From NCBI RefSeq assembly GCF_006385785.1, contig NZ_VFSH01000003.1, forward strand, positions 1 to 64,000: 64,000 nucleotides of DNA, in the 5' to 3' direction. This document shows positions 30,003-39,077 of the stretch, piece after piece. The translations under genes and the position numbers were made by a program. How positions within the stretch are numbered: the first letter of the stretch is position 1; each line of letters begins with the position of its first letter. The notes below the pieces were generated by a model. The model did no database searches, was not told where the DNA came from, and saw only the letters and a program-made list of their open reading frames with translations. Origin of the DNA: Streptococcus shenyangsis. GTDB lineage: Bacteria > Bacillota > Bacilli > Lactobacillales > Streptococcaceae.

Positions 30003-31343
30003 ATGGAAAAGTATTTATCGGTAACAACTTTGACCAAGTATCTGAAAATGAAATTCGATAAAGACCCTTACTTGGAACGGGTCTATTTAACTGGTCAAGT
30101 TTCCAACTTTCGTAAACGACCTACTCACCAATATTTCTCCCTAAAGGATGACCATGCAGTCATTCAAGCGACTATCTGGTCTGGGATTTATCAGAAATTA
30201 GGATTCGACCTGGAAGAAGGAATGAAAATCAATGTGATTGGGCGTGTACAGGTCTATGAACCAAGTGGTAGCTACTCCATCATCATTGAAAAGGCTGAGC
30301 CTGATGGGGTTGGTGCGCTTGCGATTCAGTTTGAACAACTCAAGAAAAAATTGACAGAAGAAGGTCTGTTTCAAGAACGCTTCAAGCAAGCTCTGCCCCA
30401 ATTTTCTAAGAGAATTGGTGTAGTGACCAGTCGCAGTGGAGCCGTTATTCGAGATATTATCACGACCGTTAGCAGACGCTTTCCAGGTGTCGACATTCTT
30501 CTCTATCCGACCAAGGTGCAAGGTGAGGGTTCTGCGGAGGAAATTGCTCGTAATATTGCGCGTGCTAATCAACGGGACGATTTGGACTTGCTCATTATTG
30601 GTCGTGGTGGAGGTTCTATCGAGGACCTTTGGGCCTTTAACGAAGAGATTGTGGTACGAGCTATTTTTGAATCTCGTTTGCCAGTTATCTCTAGTGTGGG
30701 GCATGAGACTGATGTGACCTTGGCAGATTTTGTAGCAGATCGTCGCGCTGCGACACCAACGGCTGCTGCTGAACTGGCAACACCTGTGACCAAGTTGGAT
30801 GTATTAGCTCATTTACAAAATCAGGAAAAACGGATGGCAACAGCAGTCCGAAATGTTCTATCTAAGAAACAAGAAGCTTTGAAAAAATGCAGTAAGTCTG
30901 TTATCTTTAGACAGCCAGAGCGCTTGTATGACGGTTATTTGCAACGCTTGGATCAACTACAACTGCGCTTGAAACAAAGTTTGCGAACACGGATTTCTGA
31001 TAACAAACAGATAGTACAAGCAAGGACGCATCGACTGGTTCAATTATCGCCTGTTACCAAAATCCAACGCTATCAAGACCTTCTAGGTCAGTTGGACAAG
31101 CTTCTCTGTAGCCAAATGGCTCTGATTTATGATGCCAAAGTTGCTGAGGTCAAGAGATTATCAGAAGCCTTGCTGATGTTGGATACCAGTCGAATCGTGG
31201 CGCGTGGTTATGCTATTGTCAAAAAAGAAGATTCCGTAGTCGATTCGGTTGAGAGTTTGAAGAAAAAAGACCAAGTGATGCTTTTGATGCGAGATGGTCA
31301 AGTAGAATTAGAGGTTAAAGATGTCAAAACAAAAGAAATTTGA
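30003..31343 (+). CDS. xseA: Exodeoxyribonuclease VII large subunit
   Basis: XseA is the catalytic subunit of exonuclease VII, which degrades single-stranded DNA from both ends. I start at ATG 30003 ([19 protein letters not shown], 446 residues), as the upstream in-frame GTG 29997 lies within the AGGTGG ribosome site. The N-terminal OB fold ([26 protein letters not shown]) is followed by the nuclease core ([65 protein letters not shown]) and a coiled coil. It opens a run of closely packed genes: xseB starts inside its 3' end. Confidence 0.95.
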   Translation: MEKYLSVTTLTKYLKMKFDKDPYLERVYLTGQVSNFRKRPTHQYFSLKDDHAVIQATIWSGIYQKLGFDLEEGMKINVIGRVQVYEPSGSYSIIIEKAEPDGVGALAIQFEQLKKKLTEEGLFQERFKQALPQFSKRIGVVTSRSGAVIRDIITTVSRRFPGVDILLYPTKVQGEGSAEEIARNIARANQRDDLDLLIIGRGGGSIEDLWAFNEEIVVRAIFESRLPVISSVGHETDVTLADFVADRRAATPTAAAELATPVTKLDVLAHLQNQEKRMATAVRNVLSKKQEALKKCSKSVIFRQPERLYDGYLQRLDQLQLRLKQSLRTRISDNKQIVQARTHRLVQLSPVTKIQRYQDLLGQLDKLLCSQMALIYDAKVAEVKRLSEALLMLDTSRIVARGYAIVKKEDSVVDSVESLKKKDQVMLLMRDGQVELEVKDVKTKEI

Positions 31344-31533
31344 GGAAAATCTAGCAGAACTGGAAACCATTGTCCAAAGTTTGGAAAATGGTGAGATTGC
31401 TTTGGAAGATGCGATTGCTGCCTTTCAAAAGGGCATGGTCTTATCAAAAGAACTCCAAGCAACGCTGGACAAGGCTGAAAAAACCTTGGTTAAGGTCATG
31501 CAAGAAGACGGAACAGAAAGTGATTTTGAATGA
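31321..31533 (+). CDS. xseB: Exodeoxyribonuclease VII small subunit
   Basis: The 70-residue partner of XseA has the full XseB pattern [30 protein letters not shown], two helices that coat the large subunit. It overlaps the xseA end by 23 bp and the ispA start by 4 bp, so translation is coupled on both sides. Confidence 0.94.
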   Translation: MSKQKKFEENLAELETIVQSLENGEIALEDAIAAFQKGMVLSKELQATLDKAEKTLVKVMQEDGTESDFE

Positions 31534-32405
31534 AAAAGCAAGAAAAATTAGCTCTTGTCGAGTCGGCTTTGGAAGCCTTTTATGGAGACCAGCAGTTTGC
31601 CTCTAGTTTGCGAGAGTCTGTTCTCTATTCCATTCATGCTGGTGGCAAGCGTATTCGACCTTTTCTTCTGCTAGAAGTTCTGGAAGCCTTGCAGGTCGCT
31701 ATTAAACCGGCTCACGCGCAGGTAGCTGCGGCCTTGGAAATGATCCATACAGGGAGCTTGATTCATGATGATCTTCCAGCTATGGATGATGACGATTACC
31801 GTCGAGGGCGGTTAACCAATCACAAGAAATTTGGCGAAGCAATGGCCATTTTGGCAGGAGATGCTTTATTCCTAGATCCCTATGCCTTGATAGCACAGGC
31901 AGATTTGCCAAGTCAAATCAAGGTGGACTTGATTGCTAAATTATCGCTTGCTTCAGGAAGTCTAGGCATGGTGGCAGGGCAGGTTTTGGACATGGAAGGT
32001 GAACATCAGCATTTGTCTTTGGAAGAACTTCAGACCATTCATGCTAATAAGACTGGAAAACTACTAGCTTATCCCTTCCAAGCGGCTGCTATTATTGCTG
32101 AATTGGCTCCTGAAATGCAGGCAAAGCTGAAAACTGTTGGTGAATTGATTGGGCTTGCTTTTCAGGTCAGAGACGATGTGCTGGATGTGACCGCTAGTTT
32201 TGAGGAAATCGGTAAGACACCACAAAAGGATCTACAGGCAGAAAAATCAACCTATCCTGCTTTGTTGGGCTTGGAAGAAGCCATTGCCTTTTGTAACCAA
32301 ACTCTGGATCAAGCTAATGCTAAATTAGAAGAAATTGCCCAGCAGGTTCCCTTTGAAATAGAATCGATTGTAAGTGTAGTAGAAAGTTTGAGAATCAATG
32401 GCTAA
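31530..32405 (+). CDS. ispA: Farnesyl/geranyl diphosphate synthase
   Basis: IspA joins isopentenyl diphosphate units to make farnesyl diphosphate, the precursor for undecaprenyl phosphate used in wall synthesis. The 291-residue trans-prenyltransferase has [12 protein letters not shown], the first Asp-rich motif in [15 protein letters not shown] (about residues 81-95), [12 protein letters not shown] and the second Asp-rich motif FQVRDDVLD (about 213-221). The xseAB-ispA-tlyA-argR-recN order is conserved in Firmicutes. It overlaps xseB by 4 bp and tlyA by 8 bp. Confidence 0.94.
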   Translation: MKKQEKLALVESALEAFYGDQQFASSLRESVLYSIHAGGKRIRPFLLLEVLEALQVAIKPAHAQVAAALEMIHTGSLIHDDLPAMDDDDYRRGRLTNHKKFGEAMAILAGDALFLDPYALIAQADLPSQIKVDLIAKLSLASGSLGMVAGQVLDMEGEHQHLSLEELQTIHANKTGKLLAYPFQAAAIIAELAPEMQAKLKTVGELIGLAFQVRDDVLDVTASFEEIGKTPQKDLQAEKSTYPALLGLEEAIAFCNQTLDQANAKLEEIAQQVPFEIESIVSVVESLRING

Positions 32406-33213
32406 GGAAAGAGTGGATGTACTAGCTTATAAACAGGGCTTGTTTGAAACGAGAGAGCAGGCCAAGCGCGGTGTCATGGCTGGTCTAGTTGTAGCAGTTC
32501 TTAACGGAGAGCGGTTTGACAAGCCAGGAGAGAAAATTCCAGATGACACCGAGTTAAAACTCAAGGGTGAAAAACTCAAGTATGTCAGCCGTGGTGGCTT
32601 GAAATTAGAAAAGGCCTTGCAGGTCTTTGATTTGTCAGTGGAAGGAGCTACAACGATTGATATCGGGGCCTCTACTGGAGGTTTTACCGATGTCATGTTG
32701 CAGAATGGTGCCGGGTTGGTCTTTGCAGTCGATGTCGGTACCAATCAGTTGGCTTGGAAATTACGCCAAGATCCACGGGTTGTCAGCATGGAGCAGTTTA
32801 ATTTCCGCTATGCTGAAAAGACTGATTTTGAGCAGGAACCGAGCTTTGCCAGCATTGATGTGAGTTTCATTTCCCTCAGTCTGATCCTTCCAGCTTTGCA
32901 CCGTGTGTTGGCCGAGCAAGGTCAGGTTGTGGCTCTGGTTAAGCCTCAGTTTGAGGCAGGACGTGAGCAGATTGGGAAAAATGGAATCATTCGTGATGCC
33001 AAGGTCCATCAACATGTCCTTGAATCTGTCACAGCTATGGCAGTAGAGGAAGGCTTTTCAGTCCTTGGTTTGGACTTTTCTCCCATCCAAGGTGGACATG
33101 GAAATATTGAGTTTTTAGCGTATTTGAAAAAAGAAGAGTCAGCAAGCAATCAGGTTCTTGCTGAGATTGAAGAAGTAGTAGAGAGGGCGCATAGTCAATT
33201 TAAAAATGAATAA
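32398..33213 (+). CDS. tlyA: TlyA-family rRNA methyltransferase (hemolysin A family)
   Basis: The 271-residue protein has an N-terminal S4 RNA-binding domain (about 1-65; ERVDVLAYKQGLFETREQAKR) and an FtsJ/RrmJ-like SAM methyltransferase domain (TIDIGASTGGFTDVMLQNGA for SAM binding, FVAVDVGTNQ-type acidic site, VALVKPQFEAGRE). In mycobacteria TlyA makes 2'-O-methyl groups on rRNA; the hemolysin label is historical. It overlaps ispA (8 bp) and the following argR gene (8 bp). The exact target in streptococci is not shown by sequence. Confidence 0.9.
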   Translation: MAKERVDVLAYKQGLFETREQAKRGVMAGLVVAVLNGERFDKPGEKIPDDTELKLKGEKLKYVSRGGLKLEKALQVFDLSVEGATTIDIGASTGGFTDVMLQNGAGLVFAVDVGTNQLAWKLRQDPRVVSMEQFNFRYAEKTDFEQEPSFASIDVSFISLSLILPALHRVLAEQGQVVALVKPQFEAGREQIGKNGIIRDAKVHQHVLESVTAMAVEEGFSVLGLDFSPIQGGHGNIEFLAYLKKEESASNQVLAEIEEVVERAHSQFKNE

Positions 33214-33637
33214 AAAAGAGAGACTTGAAAAAATTAGACGATTTGTGACAGATTATCAAATCGGTACGCAAGAAGAAATCGTAGAACATTTGAAAGAAGC
33301 AGGCATCACCGCCACTCAAGCGACGGTATCCCGAGATATCAAAGAGCTGGGTATTGTCAAAATTCCTTTGAGAGACAACACCTATGTCTACGAATTGCCA
33401 AAATCAATCGTAAAAAGTTTGCAACTGGCTGAAGACAATATTGAGTCAGCTGAATTGATGGACAAGATGATCAATCTCCAGGTTATCCCAGGAAATACAG
33501 CTTTTGTAAAAGCTCAGTTAATTGAGACTTTTGCGGATAAGATTTTTAGCTGTTTGGCTGATGATAGCTCGATTTTAGTCATTGCCAGAAGTGAAAGTCT
33601 AGCTGAGGAAATCTTTGAACAAGTAAAAAATTGGTAG
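33206..33637 (+). CDS. argR: ArgR-family arginine repressor
   Basis: The 143-residue protein has the ArgR winged helix (KKERLEKIRRFVTDYQIGTQEEIVEHL, ATVSRDIKELGI) and the C-terminal hexamerisation/arginine domain (NTAFVKAQLIETFADKIFSCLADDSSILVIARS; the motif that in E. coli binds arginine here reads ADDSS rather than GDD, so arginine binding may differ). It sits between tlyA and recN, the conserved Firmicute position of ahrC/argR. It overlaps tlyA by 8 bp and ends 6 bp before recN. A paralogue lies at 8714-9184. Confidence 0.88.
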   Translation: MNKKERLEKIRRFVTDYQIGTQEEIVEHLKEAGITATQATVSRDIKELGIVKIPLRDNTYVYELPKSIVKSLQLAEDNIESAELMDKMINLQVIPGNTAFVKAQLIETFADKIFSCLADDSSILVIARSESLAEEIFEQVKNW

Positions 33638-33643
33638 GTCTAT

Positions 33644-35311
33644 ATGTTACTTGAAATTTCGATAAAAAACTTTGCCATTATTGAGGCTATTTCCCTCAAT
33701 TTTGAAAAGGGGATGACTGTCTTGACTGGTGAAACGGGTGCAGGGAAGTCGATTATCATTGATGCCATGAATATGATGTTGGGAGCTCGTGCGACGACAG
33801 ATGTTATTCGTCATGGTGCGCCAAAGGCAGAGATTGAGGGGCTTTTCTCCGTTGAGAATAGTCGCCTTTTGCAGGAAATTTTTAATGAGCAAGGTTTGGA
33901 ATTGGGGGATGAGATTATCATCCGTCGAGAAATCTTGCAAAATGGTCGGAGTATTAGTCGTGTCAATGGCCAGATGGTCAATCTGTCTGTTTTGCGTGCT
34001 ATTGGGCAACATCTGGTGGACATTCATGGTCAGCATGACCAAGAAGAGTTAATGCGACCTCAACTTCATATCCAGATGTTGGATGAATTTGGTGACGTAG
34101 CTTTTTGGGACTTGAAAGAAACCTATCAAACGAGTTTTGATGCCTATCGAAAAATGCGTAAGCAGGTTCTGGAAGTCAAGAAAAACCAACAGGAACACAA
34201 GGCTCGTATCGAAATGTTAGAATTTCAAATGGCAGAGATTGAGGCAGCCAACTTGCAAGCAGGTGAAGACTTGACTCTCAATCAAGAGCGAGATAAACTG
34301 CTCAACCATAAAAATATTGCTGATACGTTGACCAATGCCTACAGTATGTTGGACAATGAAGACTTTTCAAGTCTGGCCAATGTTCGTTCAGCCATGAATG
34401 ACATGGAAAGTGTTGAAGAGTATGATCCTGAATACCGTGAAATTTCAAGCTCACTGTCTGAGACCTACTATGTCTTAGAAGACATTAGCAAGCGTATGGA
34501 AGCTATTATTGAGGACCTTGATTTTGACGGCAATCGTCTCATGCAGGTCGAGAATCGCTTGGACCTCCTTCATACTATTACCCGTAAGTATGGTGGGACT
34601 GTAGACGATGTCTTGCTTTATTTTGCTAAGATTACGGATGAATACAATCTCTTGACAGGTAATAACCTTTCGTCTGAGGACATGGAAGCAGAGCTTAAAA
34701 AATTGGAAGTCAATCTTGTCGACTTGGCAGGTCAGCTTGCATCTGCTCGTCATGACTTGGCTCAGCAGCTCGAAGCTGAGATTAAACAAGAACTGCAGGA
34801 CCTTTATATGGAAAAAGCCCAGTTTCAGGTTCGTTTTAGCAAGGGGAAATTCAGTCGTGAGGGAAATGAAACGGTCGAATTTTACATTTCAACCAACCCT
34901 GGTGAAGACTTTAAACCCTTGGTTAAGGTTGCGTCTGGTGGGGAATTATCTCGTCTCATGCTAGCTATTAAGTCTGCCTTTTCACGTAAAGAGGGCAAGA
35001 CTAGCATTGTCTTTGATGAGGTGGATACGGGAGTTTCAGGCCGTGTAGCTCAGGCTATTGCACAGAAGATTCACAAGATTGGTCAGCATGGTCAGGTCCT
35101 TGCTATTTCCCATTTGCCACAAGTGATTGCAATTGCGGATTATCAATTCTTTATTGAGAAGATTAGCAATGAGCATTCAACGGTTTCGACTGTTCGTCTC
35201 TTGACGGTTGAAGAGCGCGTGGAAGAAGTTGCCAAGATGTTGGCAGGTGATGATGTGACGGAAGCAGCCCTGACGCAAGCTAGAGAATTGTTGAGAAACA
35301 GGGAGAAATAA
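33644..35311 (+). CDS. recN: DNA repair protein RecN
   Basis: RecN is an SMC-like ATPase recruited to double-strand breaks; in streptococci it also matters for transformation. The 555-residue protein has Walker A GETGAGKSIIIDA (about residue 29-41), IDIHGQHDQEELM, two coiled-coil arms (about 150-215 and 285-370), the ABC signature KVASGGELSRLMLAIK (about 425), Walker B TSIVFDEVDTGVSG and the His switch AISHLPQVIAIAD. It is 6 bp after argR and 1 bp before the phosphatase gene, so it belongs to the long operon from xseA. Confidence 0.95.
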   Translation: MLLEISIKNFAIIEAISLNFEKGMTVLTGETGAGKSIIIDAMNMMLGARATTDVIRHGAPKAEIEGLFSVENSRLLQEIFNEQGLELGDEIIIRREILQNGRSISRVNGQMVNLSVLRAIGQHLVDIHGQHDQEELMRPQLHIQMLDEFGDVAFWDLKETYQTSFDAYRKMRKQVLEVKKNQQEHKARIEMLEFQMAEIEAANLQAGEDLTLNQERDKLLNHKNIADTLTNAYSMLDNEDFSSLANVRSAMNDMESVEEYDPEYREISSSLSETYYVLEDISKRMEAIIEDLDFDGNRLMQVENRLDLLHTITRKYGGTVDDVLLYFAKITDEYNLLTGNNLSSEDMEAELKKLEVNLVDLAGQLASARHDLAQQLEAEIKQELQDLYMEKAQFQVRFSKGKFSREGNETVEFYISTNPGEDFKPLVKVASGGELSRLMLAIKSAFSRKEGKTSIVFDEVDTGVSGRVAQAIAQKIHKIGQHGQVLAISHLPQVIAIADYQFFIEKISNEHSTVSTVRLLTVEERVEEVAKMLAGDDVTEAALTQARELLRNREK

Positions 35312-35312
35312 G

Positions 35313-36041
35313 ATGACAGACTATTATGTAATTGGAGATGTTCATGGAAAAGCAGGGATGCTGGAAGACCTTCTCAAAACATGGGATGGTCAGACCCAGT
35401 TGCTCTTTCTAGGGGATTTGATTGACCGTGGTGAAGATAGTCGCCGTGTCCTAGAGATGGTTAAGGACTTAGTAGATAATCAAGGAGCTATCTGTTTGTC
35501 TGGAAATCATGAGTATATGTTTTTAACTTGGCTCGATGATCCTGAAGAAAGCTATGACCACTATCGTCGTAATGGTGGTGATACAACCATTAACTCTATC
35601 TTAGGTCGTCCTCTGGATGCACCAGTTGATGGAGTTGAGGATGCCAAGCGTGTTGCTACTGAAGCGGCAGACTTGGTCGAATTTGTTCGTCAAATGCCGT
35701 TTGTGGTAGAGACAGACAAGTATATCTTTGTGCACGCAGGTATTGATTTGACCTTAGACGACTGGCATGAAACCACAGATTACAAGAAAGTATGGCTTAG
35801 AAAACCATTCCACGAAGCAGAAAATCATACCGGAAAAATCATTGTCTTTGGTCATACACCGGTCTATGGTTTGTTAAAGCAAGAGCGTGGTACTGCTGAG
35901 CTTTGGACTACAGAAGATGGCAAGATTGGGATGGATGGAGGAGCTGTCTATGGTGGTGTCCTTCATGGGATTGTCTTTACTGACCAAGGAATGACAGAAC
36001 ACCACTTTATCGAAAATGACGGCTTTATCGCTGAAGATTAG
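35313..36041 (+). CDS. Metallophosphoesterase / serine-threonine phosphatase-like protein
   Basis: The 242-residue protein is a calcineurin-type metallophosphoesterase: GDVHGKAGML (D and H ligands), FLGDLIDRGEDS (metal-bridging Asp), LSGNHEYMFL (Asn/His), FVHAGIDL and IIVFGHTPVYG (last His ligands). It matches the PPP-type phosphatase-like proteins found after recN in streptococci; the substrate (protein or small molecule such as diadenosine tetraphosphate) is unknown. It starts one base after the recN stop, so it is the last gene of that operon. About 80 bp separate it from lepA. Confidence 0.85.
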   Translation: MTDYYVIGDVHGKAGMLEDLLKTWDGQTQLLFLGDLIDRGEDSRRVLEMVKDLVDNQGAICLSGNHEYMFLTWLDDPEESYDHYRRNGGDTTINSILGRPLDAPVDGVEDAKRVATEAADLVEFVRQMPFVVETDKYIFVHAGIDLTLDDWHETTDYKKVWLRKPFHEAENHTGKIIVFGHTPVYGLLKQERGTAELWTTEDGKIGMDGGAVYGGVLHGIVFTDQGMTEHHFIENDGFIAED

Positions 36042-36119
36042 TACTCCTAGCAGGGTATGGTCTTGTCAAAATGTCAAAAACAATTTATAATAAATAGATA
36101 CCCTGAAAGGAAGAGAATC

Positions 36120-37943
36120 ATGAACTTAGAAGAATTGAAAAAACGACAGGAGAAGATCCGTAACTTCTCTATTATCGCCCATATTGACCATGGAAAGTCG
36201 ACTCTAGCAGATCGCATTTTGGAAAAGACAGAGACCGTTTCAAGTCGTGAAATGCAGGCCCAACTTTTGGATAGTATGGATTTAGAACGGGAACGTGGGA
36301 TTACCATTAAACTCAACGCTATCGAGCTGAATTACACTGCAAAAGATGGCGAAACTTATATTTTCCATTTGATTGACACGCCGGGGCACGTGGACTTTAC
36401 CTATGAAGTTTCGCGTTCGCTAGCTGCCTGCGAGGGAGCGATTTTGGTAGTTGATGCTGCCCAAGGGATTGAGGCTCAAACCCTTGCCAATGTTTATCTG
36501 GCCTTGGATAATGATTTGGAAATCATGCCAGTCATTAACAAGATTGATCTGCCAGCTGCAGATCCTGAGCGCGTGCGTACAGAGATTGAAGATGTCATTG
36601 GTTTGGATGCCAGTGAAGCAGTTTTGGCTTCTGCCAAGGCTGGTATTGGTATTGAAGAAATTCTCGAGCAAATCGTGGAAAAAGTGCCAGCACCAACGGG
36701 TGATGTGACGGCGCCTCTTAAGGCCTTGATTTTCGACTCGGTTTACGATGCTTACCGTGGGGTTATCCTTCAAGTGCGTGTCATGGATGGGGTGGTCAAA
36801 CCTGGCGATAAGATTCAGCTTATGAGCAATGGTAAGACCTTTGATGTGACCGAAGTCGGTATTTTTACACCCAAAGCAGTTGGTCGTGATTTCCTTGCGA
36901 CTGGTGACGTTGGTTATATTGCGGCTTCTATTAAGACAGTTCAGGACACTCGTGTGGGTGATACTGTTACCTTGGCAACCAATCCTGCAGCAGAGCCCTT
37001 ACATGGCTACAAGCAGATGAATCCTATGGTCTTTGCAGGTCTCTATCCAATCGAATCAAACAAGTACAATGACCTTCGTGAAGCCCTTGAAAAATTGCAA
37101 CTGAATGATGCTAGTCTTCAGTTTGAACCAGAAACATCTCAGGCACTTGGATTTGGTTTCCGTTGTGGTTTCCTTGGACTTCTCCATATGGATGTTATCC
37201 AAGAACGTTTGGAACGTGAGTTCAACATCGACCTCATCATGACAGCTCCGTCTGTTATCTATAAAGTAAATCTGACAGACGGCGAATCTATGGATGTGTC
37301 GAACCCGTCTGAGTTCCCAGACCCAACTAAGATTGCGACCATTGAAGAGCCTTATGTTAAAGCGCAAATCATGGTACCACAGGAGTTCGTCGGAGCAGTG
37401 ATGGAATTAGCTCAGCGCAAGCGTGGGGACTTTGTGACGATGGACTATATCGATGACAATCGTGTTAATGTTATCTATCAAATTCCACTGGCTGAAATCG
37501 TCTTTGATTTCTTTGATAAGCTCAAGTCTTCAACTCGTGGTTATGCAAGCTTTGACTATGAATTGTCAGAGTACCGCCCATCTAAGCTGGTGAAAATGGA
37601 TATCCTTCTCAACGGAGACAAGGTGGATGCCCTCAGCTTTATCGTTCACAAGGACTTTGCCTATGAACGTGGGAAACTCATCGTTGATAAGCTCAAGAAA
37701 ATCATCCCTCGTCAACAATTTGAGGTGCCAATCCAAGCAGCTATTGGACACAAGATTGTGGCTCGTACAGATATCAAGGCCCTTCGTAAGAACGTACTTG
37801 CTAAGTGTTACGGTGGTGACGTTTCTCGTAAGCGTAAACTTCTAGAAAAACAAAAAGCTGGTAAGAAACGTATGAAAGCTATAGGATCAGTAGAAGTCCC
37901 ACAAGAAGCCTTCCTCAGCGTCTTGAGTATGGATGAAGAATAG
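36120..37943 (+). CDS. lepA: Elongation factor 4 (LepA)
   Basis: LepA is a ribosome-bound GTPase that remodels stalled or initiating ribosomes. I start at ATG 36120 ([28 protein letters not shown]; 607 residues, the family length) after AAAGGAAGAG; the in-frame ATG at 36057 lies upstream without a site. G-motifs: AHIDHGKST (G1), RERGITIK (G2 with switch Thr), DTPGHVDF (G3), NKIDLP (G4), SAK (G5). The EF-G-like domains follow, with the LepA-specific C-terminal domain ending [25 protein letters not shown] terminator follows. Confidence 0.95.
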   Translation: MNLEELKKRQEKIRNFSIIAHIDHGKSTLADRILEKTETVSSREMQAQLLDSMDLERERGITIKLNAIELNYTAKDGETYIFHLIDTPGHVDFTYEVSRSLAACEGAILVVDAAQGIEAQTLANVYLALDNDLEIMPVINKIDLPAADPERVRTEIEDVIGLDASEAVLASAKAGIGIEEILEQIVEKVPAPTGDVTAPLKALIFDSVYDAYRGVILQVRVMDGVVKPGDKIQLMSNGKTFDVTEVGIFTPKAVGRDFLATGDVGYIAASIKTVQDTRVGDTVTLATNPAAEPLHGYKQMNPMVFAGLYPIESNKYNDLREALEKLQLNDASLQFEPETSQALGFGFRCGFLGLLHMDVIQERLEREFNIDLIMTAPSVIYKVNLTDGESMDVSNPSEFPDPTKIATIEEPYVKAQIMVPQEFVGAVMELAQRKRGDFVTMDYIDDNRVNVIYQIPLAEIVFDFFDKLKSSTRGYASFDYELSEYRPSKLVKMDILLNGDKVDALSFIVHKDFAYERGKLIVDKLKKIIPRQQFEVPIQAAIGHKIVARTDIKALRKNVLAKCYGGDVSRKRKLLEKQKAGKKRMKAIGSVEVPQEAFLSVLSMDEE

Positions 37944-37996
37944 TTGTCATAATTGCTTTTCCTTGTTTACAGGAAATTTATATCAGAATCAATCGT

Positions 37997-38025
37997 AAAG
38001 CAGACTAAAATGGTCTGCTTTTTTC
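37997..38025 (+). terminator. Terminator of lepA
   Basis: AAAGCAGAC-TAAAATG-GTCTGCTTTTTT, with an outer CAGAATC/GATTCTG pairing (37984-38032 area). Strong intrinsic terminator. Confidence 0.85.
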
Positions 38026-38053
38026 GATTCTGGAACATAAGAAATATTTTGGA

Positions 38054-38087
38054 TGTTTGTTTAATTGTTTGTTTTTACATAACAAAC
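38054..38087 (+). promoter_or_regulatory. TGTTTGT/ACAAACA repeats upstream of the gat operon
   Basis: TGTTTGTTT occurs at 38054-38062 and again as TTGTTTGTTT just after, followed by the inverted AACAAAC (38081-38087). The same TGTTTGT theme lies at the lacA promoter (41611-41639). This is a candidate operator for LacR or another galactose-6-phosphate/tagatose-6-phosphate regulator. Confidence 0.5.
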
Positions 38088-38139
38088 TACAAAAACAACA
38101 AAAATATAAAAAAAGAGACAAAAAAAGAACAGAAAAATA

Positions 38140-38168
38140 TTGACAACGGTTTCATATAGTGTTATACT
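38140..38168 (+). promoter_or_regulatory. gat operon promoter overlapped by a cre site
   Basis: TTGACA (38140-38145), a 17-bp spacer and TATACT (38163-38168) form a strong sigma-A promoter. The cre-like TGACAACGGTTTCA (38141-38154) differs from consensus at one position and overlaps the -35, so CcpA binding would directly block RNA polymerase. Confidence 0.75.
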
Positions 38169-38204
38169 TATAGCATAAAGTTAATGGAAAGAAGGGAAAA
38201 CCTT

Positions 38205-38681
38205 ATGGGATTAGATCATTTCTTTGACAAAAACCTTGTGTTTTGCTTAGAAGCGGATAATCAAGAACAACTCTTTGATCAGGTTGCAACTTTATTGGAA
38301 GAACGAGAAATCGTAACTCCAACTTATCGTGAAGCCTTGATCACGCGTGAAAAGTCATTTCCAACTGGCTTAGATATGGAATTTTTGGGTAAGGATTTGC
38401 CGAATGTAGCTATTCCTCACACAGATATTGTTCATAATCTAGCTGAAAAAGTTGTGGTTGTTCGATTAGAAAAACCAGTGACTTTCCACAATATGATTGC
38501 GCCAGATAAGGAAGTAGAAGTATCCTTGCTCTTCTTTATCATTAATAACTCAAGTTCAAGTCAAACGAACATTCTTGCTCAGTTGATGGACTTCTTTACT
38601 GGAAATGGTCATCTTGAAGACCTATCAAAAATTTCAGAACCAGAAGCCCTATATGCTTATATAGCTGAAGCAACTGCATAA
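38205..38681 (+). CDS. PTS enzyme IIA, galactitol/galactose type
   Basis: The 158-residue cytoplasmic PTS IIA of the fructose/mannitol fold accepts phosphate from HPr and passes it to the IIB below. The phospho-His is His72 in LPNVAIPHTD. I start at ATG 38205 (MGLDHFFDKN), because AAGAAGGGA is then properly spaced; an in-frame ATG at 38184 lies just after the promoter. It is the first gene of a IIA-IIB-IIC set (GatA-like) in front of lacX and the tagatose-6-phosphate genes. Related gatABC sets in S. gordonii and relatives carry galactose, so galactose is the likelier substrate than galactitol. Confidence 0.85.
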   Translation: MGLDHFFDKNLVFCLEADNQEQLFDQVATLLEEREIVTPTYREALITREKSFPTGLDMEFLGKDLPNVAIPHTDIVHNLAEKVVVVRLEKPVTFHNMIAPDKEVEVSLLFFIINNSSSSQTNILAQLMDFFTGNGHLEDLSKISEPEALYAYIAEATA

Positions 38682-38719
38682 TCTTGTCTATTAAAAATAT
38701 TAAATCGGAGGAAATCCAT

Positions 38720-39025
38720 ATGATTAAAATTCTTGCTGCCTGCGGTGCAGGTGTTAACTCAAGCCACCAAATTAAAAGTGCTCTTGAAGAAGAACTTTCA
38801 AACCGCGGTTTTGATGTTCACTGTGATGCAGTAATGGTTAAAGACGTTAACGAAGACCTTATCAAAGGTTATGATATCTTCACACCAATTGCCGCGACAG
38901 ACCTTGGTTTTGACCCAGGTATTCCAGTAATCGAAGCTGGACCAATCTTGTTCCGTATCCCAGCGATGAGTGCTCCAGTATTTGACAATATTGAAGCAGC
39001 CATTAAAGAACACGGATTAAGCTAA
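38720..39025 (+). CDS. PTS enzyme IIB, galactitol/galactose type
   Basis: The 101-residue IIB has the phospho-Cys in its P-loop at Cys8 (IKILAACGAGVNSS) and the typical galactitol-IIB fold, passing phosphate to the sugar during import. ATG 38720 is set by CGGAGGAA. The upstream in-frame frame from 38684 has no site. It lies between the IIA and IIC genes of the same operon. Confidence 0.88.
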   Translation: MIKILAACGAGVNSSHQIKSALEEELSNRGFDVHCDAVMVKDVNEDLIKGYDIFTPIAATDLGFDPGIPVIEAGPILFRIPAMSAPVFDNIEAAIKEHGLS

Positions 39026-39077
39026 TAAATACTTTATTTAGTTAACATTCATACAACATAAAAAGGGAGGAACTATT

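Noticed and set aside
37953-38159. Open frame of 68 codons after lepA
   Set aside because: It crosses the lepA terminator and the gat regulatory region, and is Lys/Asn-rich as expected from AT-rich non-coding DNA.
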